From: Hexactinellida sp. DTS-2022
Taxonomy: Eukaryota > Porifera > Hexactinellida
Reading direction: 5' to 3'
Assembly: GCA_028753945.1 (NCBI GenBank)
Contig: JAPNXP010000010.1
Location: forward strand, 3,909,042 to 3,973,041
DNA: 64,000 bases
Positions 1 through 11,804 of the stretch are shown in pieces. Below the pieces are notes generated by a model, which made no database searches, was not told where the DNA came from, and saw only the letters and a program-made list of their open reading frames with translations. Position 1 is the stretch's first letter. Every line of letters starts with the position of its first letter. Position numbers and translations under genes: made by a program.

Positions 1-244
1 ATGGGAATTCCCACAGGAATATCAATAGAGTTTCCACAAATTCCTATAGCTTATTGGTTTACCGTGTATACACTGGTGTACAACGTGTACAATAGTCATT
101 ATGATAAACTGCATAATATTTACGATTTAACTCTTAAGCTAGAAGTGGGATTATCCTGTGGGAAACCTATGGGAAATCGTAATTCCCACAGAAATCCTGT
201 GGGAATGGAATGGGAATGAGAATTCCCTTCCCACGGCAACCCTG
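1..244. mobile_element. hAT-like MITE, right end (left end outside window)
   Basis: The right end, read on the minus strand from 244, begins cagggttgccgtggg, a form typical of hAT-type termini. The element is rich in short GGGAATTCCCAC-like blocks in both orientations at 3-15, 180-190 and 221-234. The left end and the target duplication lie outside the window, so family and length are uncertain. The 72-codon reading frame at 1-219 is a by-product of this repeat. Confidence 0.4.
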
Positions 245-1529
245 CTAATGGCCCTAGGTACACTACTAATCCTTTGAATAGATAGTTAACTTCTTATCTA
301 AATTGTTAACATCTGCTAAGTTCCGTTCAACCGAATGTAACGCTTCCTAAGGTTGAAGGGCTTTAGTTATCTAACAATTTGCCATTAAAAGTTCATTTTG
401 TATTACAGACCGGCCGTAAAAGCATGATGTATGGAGGTGGGATGCCATTTTAGGGATCTTTGCGATATTTAATATTTGAACGTCCCGAAGTATGGGAGTT
501 GAAATGGAATCGATAAGAAGTGTACTACTAAGCTTTTGTGCATAGCATAATCAAAAAATTTGAATGCATCGTTCACGAAAGTAAAATTTAGTCTACTATT
601 GTGCAATTGTGGTGTACAGTGCAGTGTACAAATGAAACAAACGACATTATATATGAATATTAGAGCTAAAATTTGCATAATTTAGATTTCTCAATATGAA
701 AAAGACCGAAAATGGAAAATTGAAAGACAGAGAACTCGGTAATAACGTAGTACCTTGGGATTGAAATAACTACCTATAATCCGAGTGTACGTACTAACCA
801 AATTTATTCTATATAGAAAACAAACTTGTTTATAAACTTGGATAAAAATAGAGGTAATACATACTAACCCAGGTAAGGTATAGCTGAGTTCTAGTCTATA
901 AAACGTGACACAAAATCAAAACAATTCACGAACGACTCACGGATGTCAAATAAATAATAGATTAGACTCGCTTACAAAACAATGAATAATATCCAATAGT
1001 AAGGTTCACTAGAGAATAAACCAATTTAGAATATGTAATATATCAATTTTAAAAATTATTACGAATAATGATACGATTTCCCTGATCTTCGGGAGCACTA
1101 AGGCTTGGGACTTGGGAGCTCTTAGTAGGTTCAGCCATGGCCTACTATATATACCACTACACATGATGCCGAATCCTATCAAAAGTCCAGTTTTGTAAAT
1201 CACATAAATGAAAGAGTTAGTTTCTAATGTATGCGAATACAACTTTCTGGGGTTAATAAATACAAGGAATCAATTAAGACTACTTAAAAAGTTCAAGAGG
1301 CCATCACTCATTTGATTTAGGCGCATTTTAATCATGAGTCAGCATTTACATAATGGTTGTTTATCATAAAGATTTCTATACAATGATATATCTTATGTGT
1401 ATCCACGTCAGGGACTTCTTTGATATAGGGACTGTAAACTTCGTTTTACGGTAAAATTAACGTAGGCCTAAAAAAGTATTGTTACTTAATGATATCCCGT
1501 AATCCGCTAATGCTAAACACTGGAAATGT
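245..1529. other. AT-rich interval with no recognised gene
   Basis: I read both strands and found only short open frames with no recognisable domain, splice-like structure or repeat. Nothing is annotated here. Confidence 0.4.
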
Positions 1530-2680
1530 ATTATTGTCGTATAGGGAATCATATTTTGGGAGTACAACAGTCATATTGATATATCGAAAATATTTGTGGA
1601 ATGTAAGTTGTGCGATGTTCACACCTTTCCATATATGGTAATATTGTTAAAATCTCGAGATTAGTTAGCTTTATATACATGAAATGTATTATTGTCCTAG
1701 GGCGCCGGCGGCACGGGTGCAACGTGTGCACGGTGCACCCGTTGCCCAGTCAATTTTTTGAAGGGGGGTGCAGGGGCTTTGCCCCCCCCCCCCGCTTTTG
1801 GTTTATCATTTCTACTTGTGCACCCGTTGCTCCGGCGGGTCGCCCGCGCCCCAGTTGTCGTATAGGTAATCATATTTGGGAGTCCAACGGTCATATTGGT
1901 TTATCGAAAATATTTGTGGAATGTAAGTTATGAGATGTTCACACCTTTACATATATGGTAATATTGTTAAAATCTCGAGATTAGTTAGCTCTATATACAT
2001 GAAATGTATTATTGTCCTAGGGCGCCGGCGGCACGGGTGCACGGTGCACCCGTTACCCAGTCAATTTTTTGAAGGGGGGTGCAGGGCTTTGCCCCCCCCC
2101 CCCGCTTTTGGTTTATCATTTCTACTTGTGCACCCGTTGCTCCGGCGAATCGGCGGCGCCCCAGTTGTCGTATAGGAAATCATATTTTGGGAGTCCAACG
2201 GTCATATTGGTTTATCGAAAATATTTGTGGAATGTAAGTTATGCGATGTTCACACCTTTCCATATATGGTAATATTGTTAAAATCTCGAGATTAGTTAGC
2301 TTCATATACATGAAATGTATTATTGTCCTAGGGCGCCGGCGGCACGGGTGCAACGGGTGCACGGTGCACCCGTTGCCCAGTCAATTTTTTGAAGGGGGGT
2401 GCAGGGCTTTGCCCCCCCCCCCGCTTTTGGTTTATCATTTCTATTTGTGCACCCGTTGCTCCGGCGAATCGCCGGCGCCCCAGTTGTCGTATAGGAAATC
2501 ATATTTTGTGAGTCCAACGGTCATATTGGTTTATCGAAAATATTTGTGGAATGTAAGTTATGCGATGTTCACACCTTTCCATATATGGTACTATTGTTAT
2601 AATCTCGAGATTAGTTAACTTTGTCCATATGAAAATTATTATTGGCGAATGGGAAATGGGAATTCATATTTTGGGACTCA
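1530..2680. repeat. Tandem repeat, 311-320 bp unit, three full and one partial copy
   Basis: The string cgaaaatatttgtggaatgt recurs at 1585, 1905, 2216 and 2535, giving periods of 320, 311 and 319 bp. Each full unit has an AT-rich half (ctcgagattagttagct, gaaatgtattattgtc) and a very GC-rich half with long C runs. The GC-rich half is a nested MITE listed separately. Because all three full copies carry it at the same place, the MITE entered before the unit was amplified. The reading frames at 1610-1933, 1930-2175, 2069-2272 and 2241-2618 are repeats of one another and not genes. Confidence 0.9.
1697..1854. mobile_element. GC-rich MITE nested in tandem unit 1 (also 2017-2164 and 2328-2483)
   Basis: The insert is bounded by ctagggcgccgg on the left and an inverted cggcgccccag on the right. 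Copies 2 and 3 match the inverted end over about 14 bp; copy 1 is more diverged there. It is flanked by a 5 bp direct repeat ttgtc (1692-1696 and 1855-1859). Inside lies a second inverted pair, gggtgcaac and cacccgttgc. No coding capacity is seen. Superfamily is unresolved because five-base duplications occur in several DNA transposon groups. Confidence 0.6.
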
Positions 2681-3059
2681 GTAAATCACATTAATTTCCC
2701 TAAGGCGTTCCCCTTAGCCTATATTATTATTTTGGTACTCTCCACAGGAGGATTGCCCCGACCCTGTTTTGTAGTTTAGCTAATTCTTACCTATCAGATA
2801 TCTGTAATTATGATGTTATTAAAAAATAAACAACTTAAAAGGAATTAGATTTCTTTCAAATATATTCCTTTTTATTCTGACTAATCCTAATGAAAATGAT
2901 AAATAAATTCAGAGGGGGATAGTATCACCAAATATGAGAACACTAGGGAGTTAGGGAGGCTAGTATAACCATATATGAGACCACCTTTCTTCAAAGCTGA
3001 TCAGTTAGAGGTCAAAAAGATTAAAATTAGGGAGGCATAGCCTCACTTGACCTCCATTA

Positions 3060-4210
3060 CGCACAAAATTAGTTCAAAGGCAGGGGCATAAGTTGACTAT
3101 TTTGGTTCAATGAGAGCCGGGAAATAAGGACACAAAGTGGAACTCGGTGATCAAGGAAAACAAATACAGAATATTACTTCATAGGCAAGCTCATTAGTTG
3201 ACTTTTTGGTTCATTGGGAGCCGGCAAATAAGGCAATAAAATAGCACACAATATTAGATCGTAAGAGAGGGGCATAAGTTGACTATTTTGGTTCAATGGG
3301 AGCCGGGAAATAAGGACAAAAAATAGATACACAGTATTAGATCAAAGGCAGGGGCATAAGTTGACTATTTTGGTTCAATAGGAGCCGGGAAATTAGACTA
3401 TAAAATAGCTATAATATTAGTTCGTGGGCAAGCGCATAAGTTGACAATTATTGGTTCGATGGGGGGGAGGAAATAAGTACATGAAATAGTACCTCGTTGT
3501 ACCAGGGAAAAAGGATACACAATATTACTTCGTAAGGCAGGGGAGGAGCATAAATTGACTTTTTGGTTCATTGGCAGCCGGCAAATAATTACATGAAATA
3601 GCTATACAATATTAGTTCGTAAAATAGGGGCATGAGTTGACTATTTTGGTTCAATGGAAGCCGGGAAATAAGAATATGAAAAAGATACGCCACATTAGTT
3701 AAATTCAGGGGCATAGGTTGACTATTTTGGTTCATTGGGAGCCGGCAAATAATTATACGAAATAGCTACACAATATTAGTTCGTAAGAGGGGAATAAGTG
3801 GACTATTTTGGTTCAATGGGAGCCGGGTAATAGGGACATAAATATCTACACTATATTACATCGTAAAGCAGGGAGATAAGTTGACTATTTTGGTACAATG
3901 GGATCCGGGATATACTGGATAAAAAAATAGCTACACAATATTAGTTCAAAGGCAGGGGAGGGGCATAAGTTGATTATTTTGGTTCAAAGCCAGTCGGGAA
4001 ATAGGGACATGAAATAGATACACAATATTAGTTCAAAGGCAGGGAGATAAGTTGACTATTTTGGAACAATAGGATCCGGGAAATAAGGTAGTGAAATAGA
4101 TACACAATATTAGTTCAAAGGCAGGGGCATAAGTTGACTATTTTGGTTCAATGGGAGCAGGGAAATATGCACACAATATAGTAAGTCGTTGCGGCTGGGA
4201 AAATATTTCT
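3060..4210. repeat. Tandem array, about 81-82 bp unit, 13 copies
   Basis: The core ttgactattttggttcaatg, often followed by ggagccgggaaata, recurs with starts near 3091, 3196, 3278, 3359, 3439, 3553, 3635, 3716, 3797, 3879, 3968, 4050 and 4132. Most steps are 80-82 bp, with two of 105 and 114 and one of 89. Copies differ by several percent with small indels. A GC-rich block ending in a hammerhead-like fold follows directly. Confidence 0.9.
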
Positions 4211-4254
4211 ACAATATTAAAAAAGTTTGGCAGGGAAAAAGTAGACAAGTACAC

Positions 4255-4500
4255 AATCTAGGAAGGCTTAGCTTTACCAAGCCTCCATTCCTCGCTGCGC
4301 CTGGTAGCTTGACAGAACGGCAGAACACCGGGTGAATATTCACATGACGGCTTTACGAACTGGTAACCCAGGTAACGACAGTGGCTCGAGGGGCGCAATA
4401 AGTTATCGACGGTTACCCTCCTGATGAGCCCCTGGAATGGAACGAAACCGCTCACATATCATCCCTATGAGTTGGGGGCGAGATTTCGGTTAGTCTCCAT
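4255..4500. repeat. GC-rich block at the end of the 81 bp array
   Basis: This stretch is far richer in G+C than its surroundings and begins just after the last 81 bp unit. It contains the candidate hammerhead fold at 4380-4452. It could be the structured end of a small retroelement such as a retrozyme or SINE, but no terminal repeat or tail was found. The 65-codon minus-strand frame at 4258-4455 has no recognisable domain. Confidence 0.35.
4380..4452 (+). ncRNA. Candidate hammerhead ribozyme, decayed
   Basis: The two invariant core strings are present in the right order: CTGATGA (4421-4427) and GAAA (4444-4447). Stem I can form from GAGGG (4388-4392) and CCCTC (4416-4420), which abuts the core exactly. 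The triplet before stem I is CTC, which satisfies the NUH cleavage rule. Stem III can pair AGTGG (4380-4384) with CCGCT (4448-4452) with one wobble pair and one bulged C. Stem II (4428-4443) has a G-C closing pair and two C-G pairs but two C-A mismatches, as expected if a paired helix decayed by transitions. The layout fits a type III hammerhead. This is inference from pairing, and the copy is probably inactive. Confidence 0.35.
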
Positions 4501-5084
4501 ACTAGTCCGTGACTTCAGCTGACAACAATAATTTATAAAGAAATGTATAATAATTTTGATAAAATATATATAATGTAGTACCTATGAAGTATAAACCAAT
4601 ATAGTATATAAGTTTTAATACACTATTCGAATAATGCTAACCAAGATAAAATCATTGAACATAAAAAAATGAATTTCAAGGGAGTTTTATCAAGGATAAA
4701 ATAAATCAAGGAAAATGTACAAAGGATATTAGGGATCAGTGAGGTCAATTGTATTTATGCAGGAATAATGATAGTTCTGCAAACTTGAATAGATATTTGC
4801 ATAGGAATCCTGGTCACCTGTAAATCTCTAGCTACAAAATATAGGAACTTATAACAAACTGACAAATTAGTAAGAAGATTAAGGAATTTTTTGATTAGTT
4901 ATTTGCAAAAAAGTGTAGAATTATGAAAAAGATTTTGACAGTGAAGAAGCATTCCAAAACTAAAGAAAAATGGTGTAATACAAGGACAACACCTAACCGT
5001 AATAATACGAAAAAAAGCTAGGAGAAATATTATGAATTGATATTGATATAATAATTTGAAATTTCACACTATTCGTTCAGGCAG
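4501..5084. other. AT-rich interval, nothing recognised
   Basis: No gene, inverted repeat or tandem repeat that I could support. Confidence 0.3.
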
Positions 5085-5347
5085 TATCCGGTTAAGAGCT
5101 TAAAATCAAGAAAAACCATTTTTTGTTGGAATGACAGTCAAAAAACTCCCAAATTGATAAATACGTGGATTAAGAGCTTAAAATCAAGAAAAACCAATTT
5201 TTGTTGTAATGACTGTCAAAAAACTCCCGAAATGATAAATTCGTATTTTAAGGTCGTTGCCTGCTGTTTCGTTTAATGCAAAAACTTATCTCTCTTAAAA
5301 GGTGTCCTAAAGTATCCCTGAAAATTCGACTCATTCATTTACTTTCT
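5085..5347 (+). repeat. 179 bp satellite, short outlying segment
   Basis: This holds about one and a half degenerate units of the satellite that dominates 21.4-42.3 kb. Diagnostic strings include aatgactgtcaaaaaactccc followed by a relic of the gtggtttaaggacgttgcc block. It ends at 5347 against a GTTGCGTGGGATTTTGA motif. The same motif, inverted, borders the start of the main array at 21464. Confidence 0.75.
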
Positions 5348-5349
5348 AT

Positions 5350-5540
5350 TAAGAGCTGTTGCGTGGGATTTTGAGCCGCAATGTAAATCATAATAGCGTA
5401 TCCATGGTACGGGTCAAAATCCCACTGTATAAAAGATCGTTGGATTTTGACCCATAGTATAAAATTTCAATAGCGAATCCATGGTGCGGGTCAAAATCCC
5501 ACGGTAGTCAAGAGCGTAGGATTTTGACCCACATTGATAT
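5350..5540. repeat. Five alternating copies of a GTGGGATTTTGACCC motif
   Basis: The motif occurs at about 5354 (+), 5410 (-), 5443 (+), 5487 (-) and 5515 (+), with 25-60 bp spacers. The alternating orientation makes a cluster of short inverted repeats. A sixth copy lies at 21464-21480 (-), also touching satellite sequence. Confidence 0.7.
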
Positions 5541-5559
5541 TGTATTACAAATAATTCTA

Positions 5560-7110
5560 TATATTCTATCATATTTAATTAAATAATTGAAATAGCTAAC
5601 AAATCTTACTTTAAAATTATTTTATACATATCTAACATGTCTTATTAGTATATTAATAGATTCAGTTTTCAACGTATACTGGTTTGGAGATATTTCTATT
5701 TCAGATCAACGAATCTCTTGTACTGAATACCCCTGGCAAGGTAATGATCGTATCGCATCGCTTTGATCAGATTATAGTGTCCAGTTATAAAGTTTAAAGT
5801 TTAATAAAATAGTCCATATAAAATTATGTGAAAGAGAATTAGTTTACACGACTTTAATAATATAGAATCGATTCGTTGGAATAATAATTTATTAAACTAG
5901 TATATTAATAGAATAAATATAATACAAAGTCAAAATAAACGCATGTGTTGTTTGCTTAGGTAGCTTTTTCACACGTCTATCCTCTCCAATTACATCCAAA
6001 TGTCTAAGTGAACGATATCTGGCTTTGTGAGTTAAAGCTTCTATGCGAAATTACCAAAACTCATGTACAAGACATATAATCTAGAAACAAAATAAGTTAT
6101 ATGTGGCCTCCTCATCCCCTACAGCACAATCCAGTCCTCTCCATTGTTAGTTAAGCTGTTATATAACGTTGCAATACTTCTTAACAATTCTTATAAGATT
6201 TTGAATCAAAAAAATGCAACATAACCATGAGTCACAGTCTAAGATTCACTTTCAAGATGAATAATTCATAGATTATGCATTAACTTGAGAGCATTAGAGG
6301 TTTAACTTATACACTAGTATATCTATTGAATAAATAAAGCTGGATCAGCGCTTAATCTTCTGTGGTTTAATTGTTACAACTGTGCACATATTTCAGTCAG
6401 GTATAGGAATTTAATATTACGTAATATGGAACTATAATCAATCACTCGAGCGAATATTATTCGAAATAAATTCTGATGGTGGATTTGTTATCAGTATAGT
6501 GTAGGCTTTTACTGATATAACTATGGATCTGAATGGAACAAAAATTTCAAATGCGAGTCAAGCCTTTTAACAGGCCGTACTACGTAGACTCCGGTATGTT
6601 AGGTAGGGTCATGGACTTACAAATACTTTGTTGATTTTCTATTTATCCAATTGCAAATTTAAATTGTCACCCTACCCTAATACCTTATACAGCCCCGCAC
6701 TTTTTCAACGGATTCTGAATTTCTTCTAATCTCATAAATACATCATTTGAAACCATCCCAATTAAATAATTCCTAACTGTAACTTATAGTATAAGTTTGT
6801 ACATCATCATTGACACAAAGCGTCATCAACAATATCATTTGCAGTGAGCATTTGGTTGATGTAATCAGAACTAACAGCATATTATATTGTAACCTCAAAT
6901 TCAAGGATTCTAATGCAAATCGTTAGTTGTCTAATTACATGTTCCGATTAAAAGTAATGAGGTAACTTATTCCTAAACACATTGGCTAAATTAGAATACT
7001 TGCAATTTTGTATTTCTTTGTGAGGCAAGGATTTTGTTGGCTACAATGTATTACATCACTGTTTATAATTGAATTCACTTGCCTTCAGGCAGGATCTAGT
7101 CTAGCTTTTC
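5560..7110. other. AT-rich interval, nothing recognised
   Basis: Both strands were read. No open frame with a recognisable domain and no clear repeat were seen. Confidence 0.3.
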
Positions 7111-7113
7111 GTA

Positions 7114-7170
7114 TTTTCCCTCATTGATATATTAATTAATACAATTAATTAATATATCAATGAGGGAAAA
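7114..7170. repeat. Perfect 27 bp hairpin with 3 nt loop
   Basis: The left arm 7114-7140 (starting ttttccctcattgatatatt) is the exact reverse complement of 7144-7170. The loop is aca. Transcribed from either strand it would fold into a 27 bp perfect stem. It could be a tiny MITE, a cruciform-forming site or a small-RNA precursor. Confidence 0.85.
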
Positions 7171-7174
7171 GCCA

Positions 7175-7423
7175 CTACATTATGCACTGATATCTGTTAT
7201 TAATAAATTTAATGGGAAATATCACAGTAACAGTTTCAGAAAGCTGTAATAAATATACCACATAACTAACGTGTAAAGGATATAAAACTAATCCATCAAA
7301 ATACACAAATTCAGGACAGGAACTACTTGTTCTGGCTTGTACAATGTTCAGGCTCGATTCTTCTCGCAGATTAAAAAGATAAATGTCTTGATAACTGCCT
7401 GTTGGTAACCTATATGGAAACAT
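7175..7423 (-). CDS. Possible orphan exon, product unknown
   Basis: This is an 82-codon open frame on the minus strand. Two splice-like signals frame its core: a tatag acceptor just after the start and a gttagt donor after ...VLYPLH. The core reads as ordinary globular protein (SYQDIYLFNLREESSLN, CPEFVYFDGLVLYPLH) and not as low-complexity AT translation. I do not recognise the family. It could equally be a chance open frame, since frames of this length occur by chance here. Confidence 0.2.
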   Translation of the reverse strand: MFPYRLPTGSYQDIYLFNLREESSLNIVQARTSSSCPEFVYFDGLVLYPLHVSYVVYLLQLSETVTVIFPIKFINNRYQCIM

Positions 7424-7440
7424 AATTGATTATGCTGTGA

Positions 7441-7863
7441 AGTAGTGTTAAATTAATTAATTGATTAATTAATAAATATAGTAGGTTGGTCCCTCAGGGC
7501 TGCAGCTAGCTACTAAGGAGTAGTTTGGCTGTGAGTGTACTTGGAACACACTCTGTACCTTTCCCCAACCTCGAGCCTAACGGTTGAGGGATGTCAAGAG
7601 CTTACTGAGAGCACCTAACTTATCTCTTGACACCATTAGCGGGACCTAGGCTCAGGACAATTTAGCCATTACATGAGACTGAGGGTTTGTATTAATTAAA
7701 CATAAGGTTTAATACAAACCAACGAGAGTCTTAACTTAGCTAACTGAAAGAAATTGAAATTTGGCTAGTTATTATCTCATTACTCCCCAACAACCAGCAA
7801 ACTATAGCGAGGCAAACTTAAGAAAATTAGTATACTCTCTTTTATGGATACGACAGCGCTATA
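7441..7863. other. Non-coding flank of P-like element 1 with a 12 bp hairpin
   Basis: The stretch 7480-7670 is more GC-rich than its surroundings and may be an old SINE or MITE, but I found no ends. A hairpin with arms ggtttgtattaa and ttaatacaaacc lies near 7685-7722. Confidence 0.3.
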
Positions 7864-10800
7864 TAACAATTACACAGCCTACGTAACTATAGCCTATTCA
7901 CGGTAGGAATTTTACCTCACCATGGATTACTTCAAGTCTATTTTATAAATAAACCATAATGTTTGAAATTAATTTGACTGCGATAAAACGAAATGTATAA
8001 TATAGGATAAGCATCATTGTTGTAGTGTATTCCCTAGAATCCCTACAATATTTCATACATTTTCTTCCTAATTCCCAATTTATTCATCCACACGTACATT
8101 TCCTTAGCAATATGCCAAATAGGTGTAGTGCAGCCAACTGCTGCTCCAATTACGACGGCACTGATTACGTTCCAGTGTTTGAAATGTTGAATCATTGGTC
8201 CAAAGAAATACAAGATGAATGGCGAAGGTTTCTCCATAGAGATGATGCATTGAAATTGGCGAGAGTCTTCATCTGTGGGAGACATTTCTGTGACGAGGAT
8301 ATACTACTTCACTTCGATATTCCCCAGGGTGGCGGTACAGTGAAGAAAGTTTCCAGAAAACCTGGTCTTCGGAAAAATGCCAAGCCCTTCAATCTTCCAA
8401 ATTGCCCTTCATATCTACAAGGATCTTCTGAACACCCAGAACGTTTGAACCGAGGTGAAATTGATATCCGGCATTTTCATCAAGCTCTTGAGTTGAGTCA
8501 TGCGGATTATAAAAAGAAAATGACTGCTTTTCAGTTTCTGATATTGATGAAATCGAGCTGAAGTATTCGATACTAAATCTATCAGAAAAATGGATCTATA
8601 TTCGCTCAAGCCAAACTACCTTGCATATATTCAAGAAGATCCAATCTGGCCCGTTATTGATTATGTCTCACCAGATCTGTATTAACGATACATTGCATGT
8701 GAGATGTTTTCTAGATGAAGTTGATATTCCAACCAAAATCACTTCTAGTTATTTATTTTATATGGCCTACTGATATTCGTCAGATTTCTCAGTTAACTCA
8801 AGAGCTTGATACATATCAACGAGATGATATTGAGATTGGTATCAATAAGGCTATTTGTTCGGTTAGATCTACCATAGAGAAGTTGACAGCCTGCGAAGAA
8901 GGAAAAAAATTCCAGGGCATCTTCAATCAGCTACAGTTTATCCTGTGCCAACTTGAAAATTTGAAGGTTTCAAAGAATAACCGTCGATATAATGTCTTAA
9001 CCTTGGTTCTATCTCTCAAAGCCCAACTAATCTCTCAGGTTGCTATCGTTATTTGCAATCATTAGAATGTCTCTCTCTGCCTCATCCATTCACTCTCCGG
9101 AGGCTGTATTCGAACATTGGCTTGGACACAAATTTTATTGATTACCTGAAGGTTGCATCCCAAGACTTCAACAAATTCAAGAAACATGTCCTCCTACAGT
9201 TGGACGAAATTCACGTAAGGTCAGACTACACTTATAAAGGAGGTAAATCTTTGGTTCCTCTTTTTTCAAAACTGATTCAACAAATCCAGAAAACAACAAT
9301 TCTTCTGAATTTGATCCAGCTAAGACTGTTTTAGCTTTTCAAGTTACAAGTCTTTTCACAAAGTGGTCAGAAATTGTGAGACTCCTTCCATGTTGCAATG
9401 CTAAATCTTCTGACTTGCTTCCAATAGTAAGGCAAGTTATTATTGACATCGAGAAGTGTGACCTTAAAGTAATTGTTATTTGTACAGACGATTATCAACT
9501 AAACGTGAGCTTATTCAAGTCTCTAGCTGGTAGTCAAAGTTTACAACTAACTTGTCCAAACCCATCAGACCCTACTAGATCTATTTTCTTGATGTTTGAT
9601 CCAGTTCATATTGTGAAGTGTATCCGAAATAATTGGATAAATCAAAAGGATACAAATACAACATTTACCTTTCCATCAATTGATCATTACTTTAGTGAAA
9701 CTTTTCCTTATCACCTTTCAAACGCTTCATTCATGGATTTCAGAAATATTTACAATTCCGAACAATATTCAAACGCTAAGATCGCTCATAAATTAACATC
9801 CAAAGTTGTTGGCCATCAGTTCTTGAAAGACAAAGTGTACCTTTGGCTCTTGCGGTTTGGGATCAGTCAACATACAATGCAGTATTGTTGTATAATGAAA
9901 AGAATTGTATTTCCAACCAAACCTATCAATTCATTTCTCTCATAACCAGATTTTGGAAGATGTGTAACATACATAGTCCAGGCAAAGATATTCGCTTACG
10001 TGATCCTGATTTAAAGGTTTTCAAGCTTCAAGATGACCGTTTTGTGTTTTTTTCCAAGTTGGTTTCTTGGCTTCAGGATTGGAAGACCTTTAGTTGTAGC
10101 GGTACAGCAGGAAAACTTAGCTCACAAACTTTTACCAGCTTAATTCACACCTGTCAAGTTATACCAAAAATTGTGAACTATTTAACCAGTGATGACTGTG
10201 GATTTTTTACGTTCTAACAGGATTTCTACAAAACGATTCTCTAGAAAAACACTTTGGTGTTTACAGATTAATGTCCGGTTGTACTTACAACATTTCTGTG
10301 TGCCAAATTCTTGAGAGTGAACGTAGAATTAAACTTTCTAACATCTTAAAAATATACCGAGCTCAAGACAGCAAATTTGAGACTTCGCTAAAGGAATTTG
10401 TTGGAACTTTCTCTTGTGACATGGAACCTGATAACGCTGCAACTCTACCAACAGACCTAAGCACTTACTCTTCACTTCTTTACCAAAACTTTGATTTTTC
10501 ACCAATGCAGAAATTCGCCAATCCTTGGCTTTCATTGCTGGATATGCTATACATGGTATTTGCAAGTCAAAGTTATATTCAAAGAAATTTCTTTCAAATG
10601 CCACCACTTCATTATGTTCCCAATGCTTGTCTTTACTCACTCATAGTGAAAGCTTTGCCCTGGAGTGTGAAGAATCTGACTTGATCTTAATTCACTTAGC
10701 AGACGGAGGAGGACTTAAATATCCTTCTGATGAAGTTTTAAATGCAGTCACAGCACTATGGAAGATCCTTTATAGAATTGAACAGAACAGTTGCTTCATG

Positions 10801-11284
10801 AGACAATTTGTTGCTAGTACCAGCAAAACTATTCTTATTCAACTCTCAATTTTGAGGATAGAGTTTGAGAGTTTTGATTTCTGGAGATCTAACTGCCCTA
10901 GTTGTCACACACCTTTCCTTTTTTATCTAAACAAAATACTCTCTGCCGCTAGCAACTGTTTACTAAAGAATAAGGTCCGCAATATGAATTCTAAAAGGAG
11001 CTTAGAAAAATATCACGGTGGATCCAAGAGAAAACTACAAAAATTACAATCTGAATAATATCCATTTTAGTATGTATTTTTAATCTTATACATGTTAGTT
11101 TGTAGTAAGAGAGAGAACTATCACAATTTTCCACCTCTATTGTATTAATATTCTTTACACTCCATTAAATGTCAGCTAAAAATATAGATATACTATACAG
11201 CTTGTATTTTGCACTTAAGACTTGAAGTAATCCATGGTTAAATACCGTGAATAGGCTATAGTTAAGTAGGCTGTGTAACAATTA
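7864..11284 (+). mobile_element. P-like (THAP) DNA transposon 1, with target duplications
   Basis: Element ends are 7873 and 11275 (3403 bp). Terminal inverted repeats are 33 bp with one mismatch (7873-7905 and 11243-11275) and start CACAGCCTA. A perfect 20 bp subterminal inverted repeat, ccatggattacttcaagtct, lies at 7920-7939 and 11218-11237. P elements are known for subterminal inverted repeats that bind transposase. The target duplication taacaatta is exact over 9 bp (7864-7872 and 11276-11284). P elements usually make 8 bp, and the exact edge is ambiguous by one base. The transposase inside is broken, so mobility would need protein supplied from elsewhere. Confidence 0.9.
8112..11058 (+). 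pseudogene. THAP9/P-element-type transposase, frameshifted
   Basis: The start at 8112 opens an N-terminal THAP zinc finger with C5, C10 and a C-x2-H pair in ICGRHF. The rest is recoverable only across several frames: the coiled region near 8715-9050, LDEIHV near 9205 (first catalytic Asp), MFDPVHIVKCIRNNW near 9590-9640 (second Asp), and DSLEKHFGVYRLMSG near 10240-10275 (catalytic Glu). The C-terminus ends at 11058. At least five frameshifts separate these blocks, near 8545, 8720, 9290, 9830, 10215 and 10520. Both positions where element 3 has introns are continuous coding sequence here. THAP-transposases cut and paste their element using an RNase-H-like fold. This copy cannot encode a working one. 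Confidence 0.9.
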
Positions 11285-11640
11285 GTAATTAATGTTGTTC
11301 CTAGCTGCTGTACTTAGTGTTGTGTTAGTAAATTATATTCTGTATTATATTTCTTTGTAACTAAAAACCAGTTTGTTTGTTAAATTGTTCTATATTTCCT
11401 ATTCAAATTTTATCGAGAGTTCGCTGTATGTTTATGAAAATGGATAAAGGGAAGAATTGGTTTTTTGAATTTTCTGTTGTTCTATGTATGTGATGTACCC
11501 TAAGAATGCGCTTTCCAATGTTCGTAAACTTCAAAAATAAAAACGTAAACAATCTTAACTTTAAATAAAAAAGATGTGTATAACTCACTTAATTCCATAG
11601 GTATATCACTTACCTAAGTGTTGCATCATTAATGTACCTC
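11285..11640. other. Interval between P-like element 1 and the Ginger-like gene
   Basis: AT-rich, no recognisable gene or repeat. The 61-codon minus-strand frame at 11403-11588 has no features. Confidence 0.3.
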
Positions 11641-11659
11641 CTAAATAACAGCTCGTCAT

Positions 11660-11792
11660 CCGCCACTGGGGAACATGCCGTTGCAGGTCGCGTTGCCATT
11701 ATCTACGCTCGCCATGATTGGGATTGCGTACCCCGTATAACCTCGAGCAGAGGTCCCCACAAGGTTCGATGTACATTGCCTTTGAGCGCTTT
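11660..11792 (-). repeat. Block of about 125 bp shared with the second Ginger-like relic
   Basis: Read on the minus strand, the block starting gaaagcgctcaaagg and ending ccagtggcgg matches 59170-59302 (+). Identity is high for about 125 bp, then lost on both sides of the terminal CAGTGGCGG. Many differences fall at every third base, which suggests that one frame was coding. In both loci the block lies just downstream of a peptidase-like domain. Confidence 0.75.
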
Positions 11793-11804
11793 CGAATTGA
11801 AGAA

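Noticed and set aside
1610..2618. Family of proline- and cysteine-rich small proteins
   Set aside because: The four frames are the same tandem DNA repeat translated; length follows the repeat, and both strands are open.
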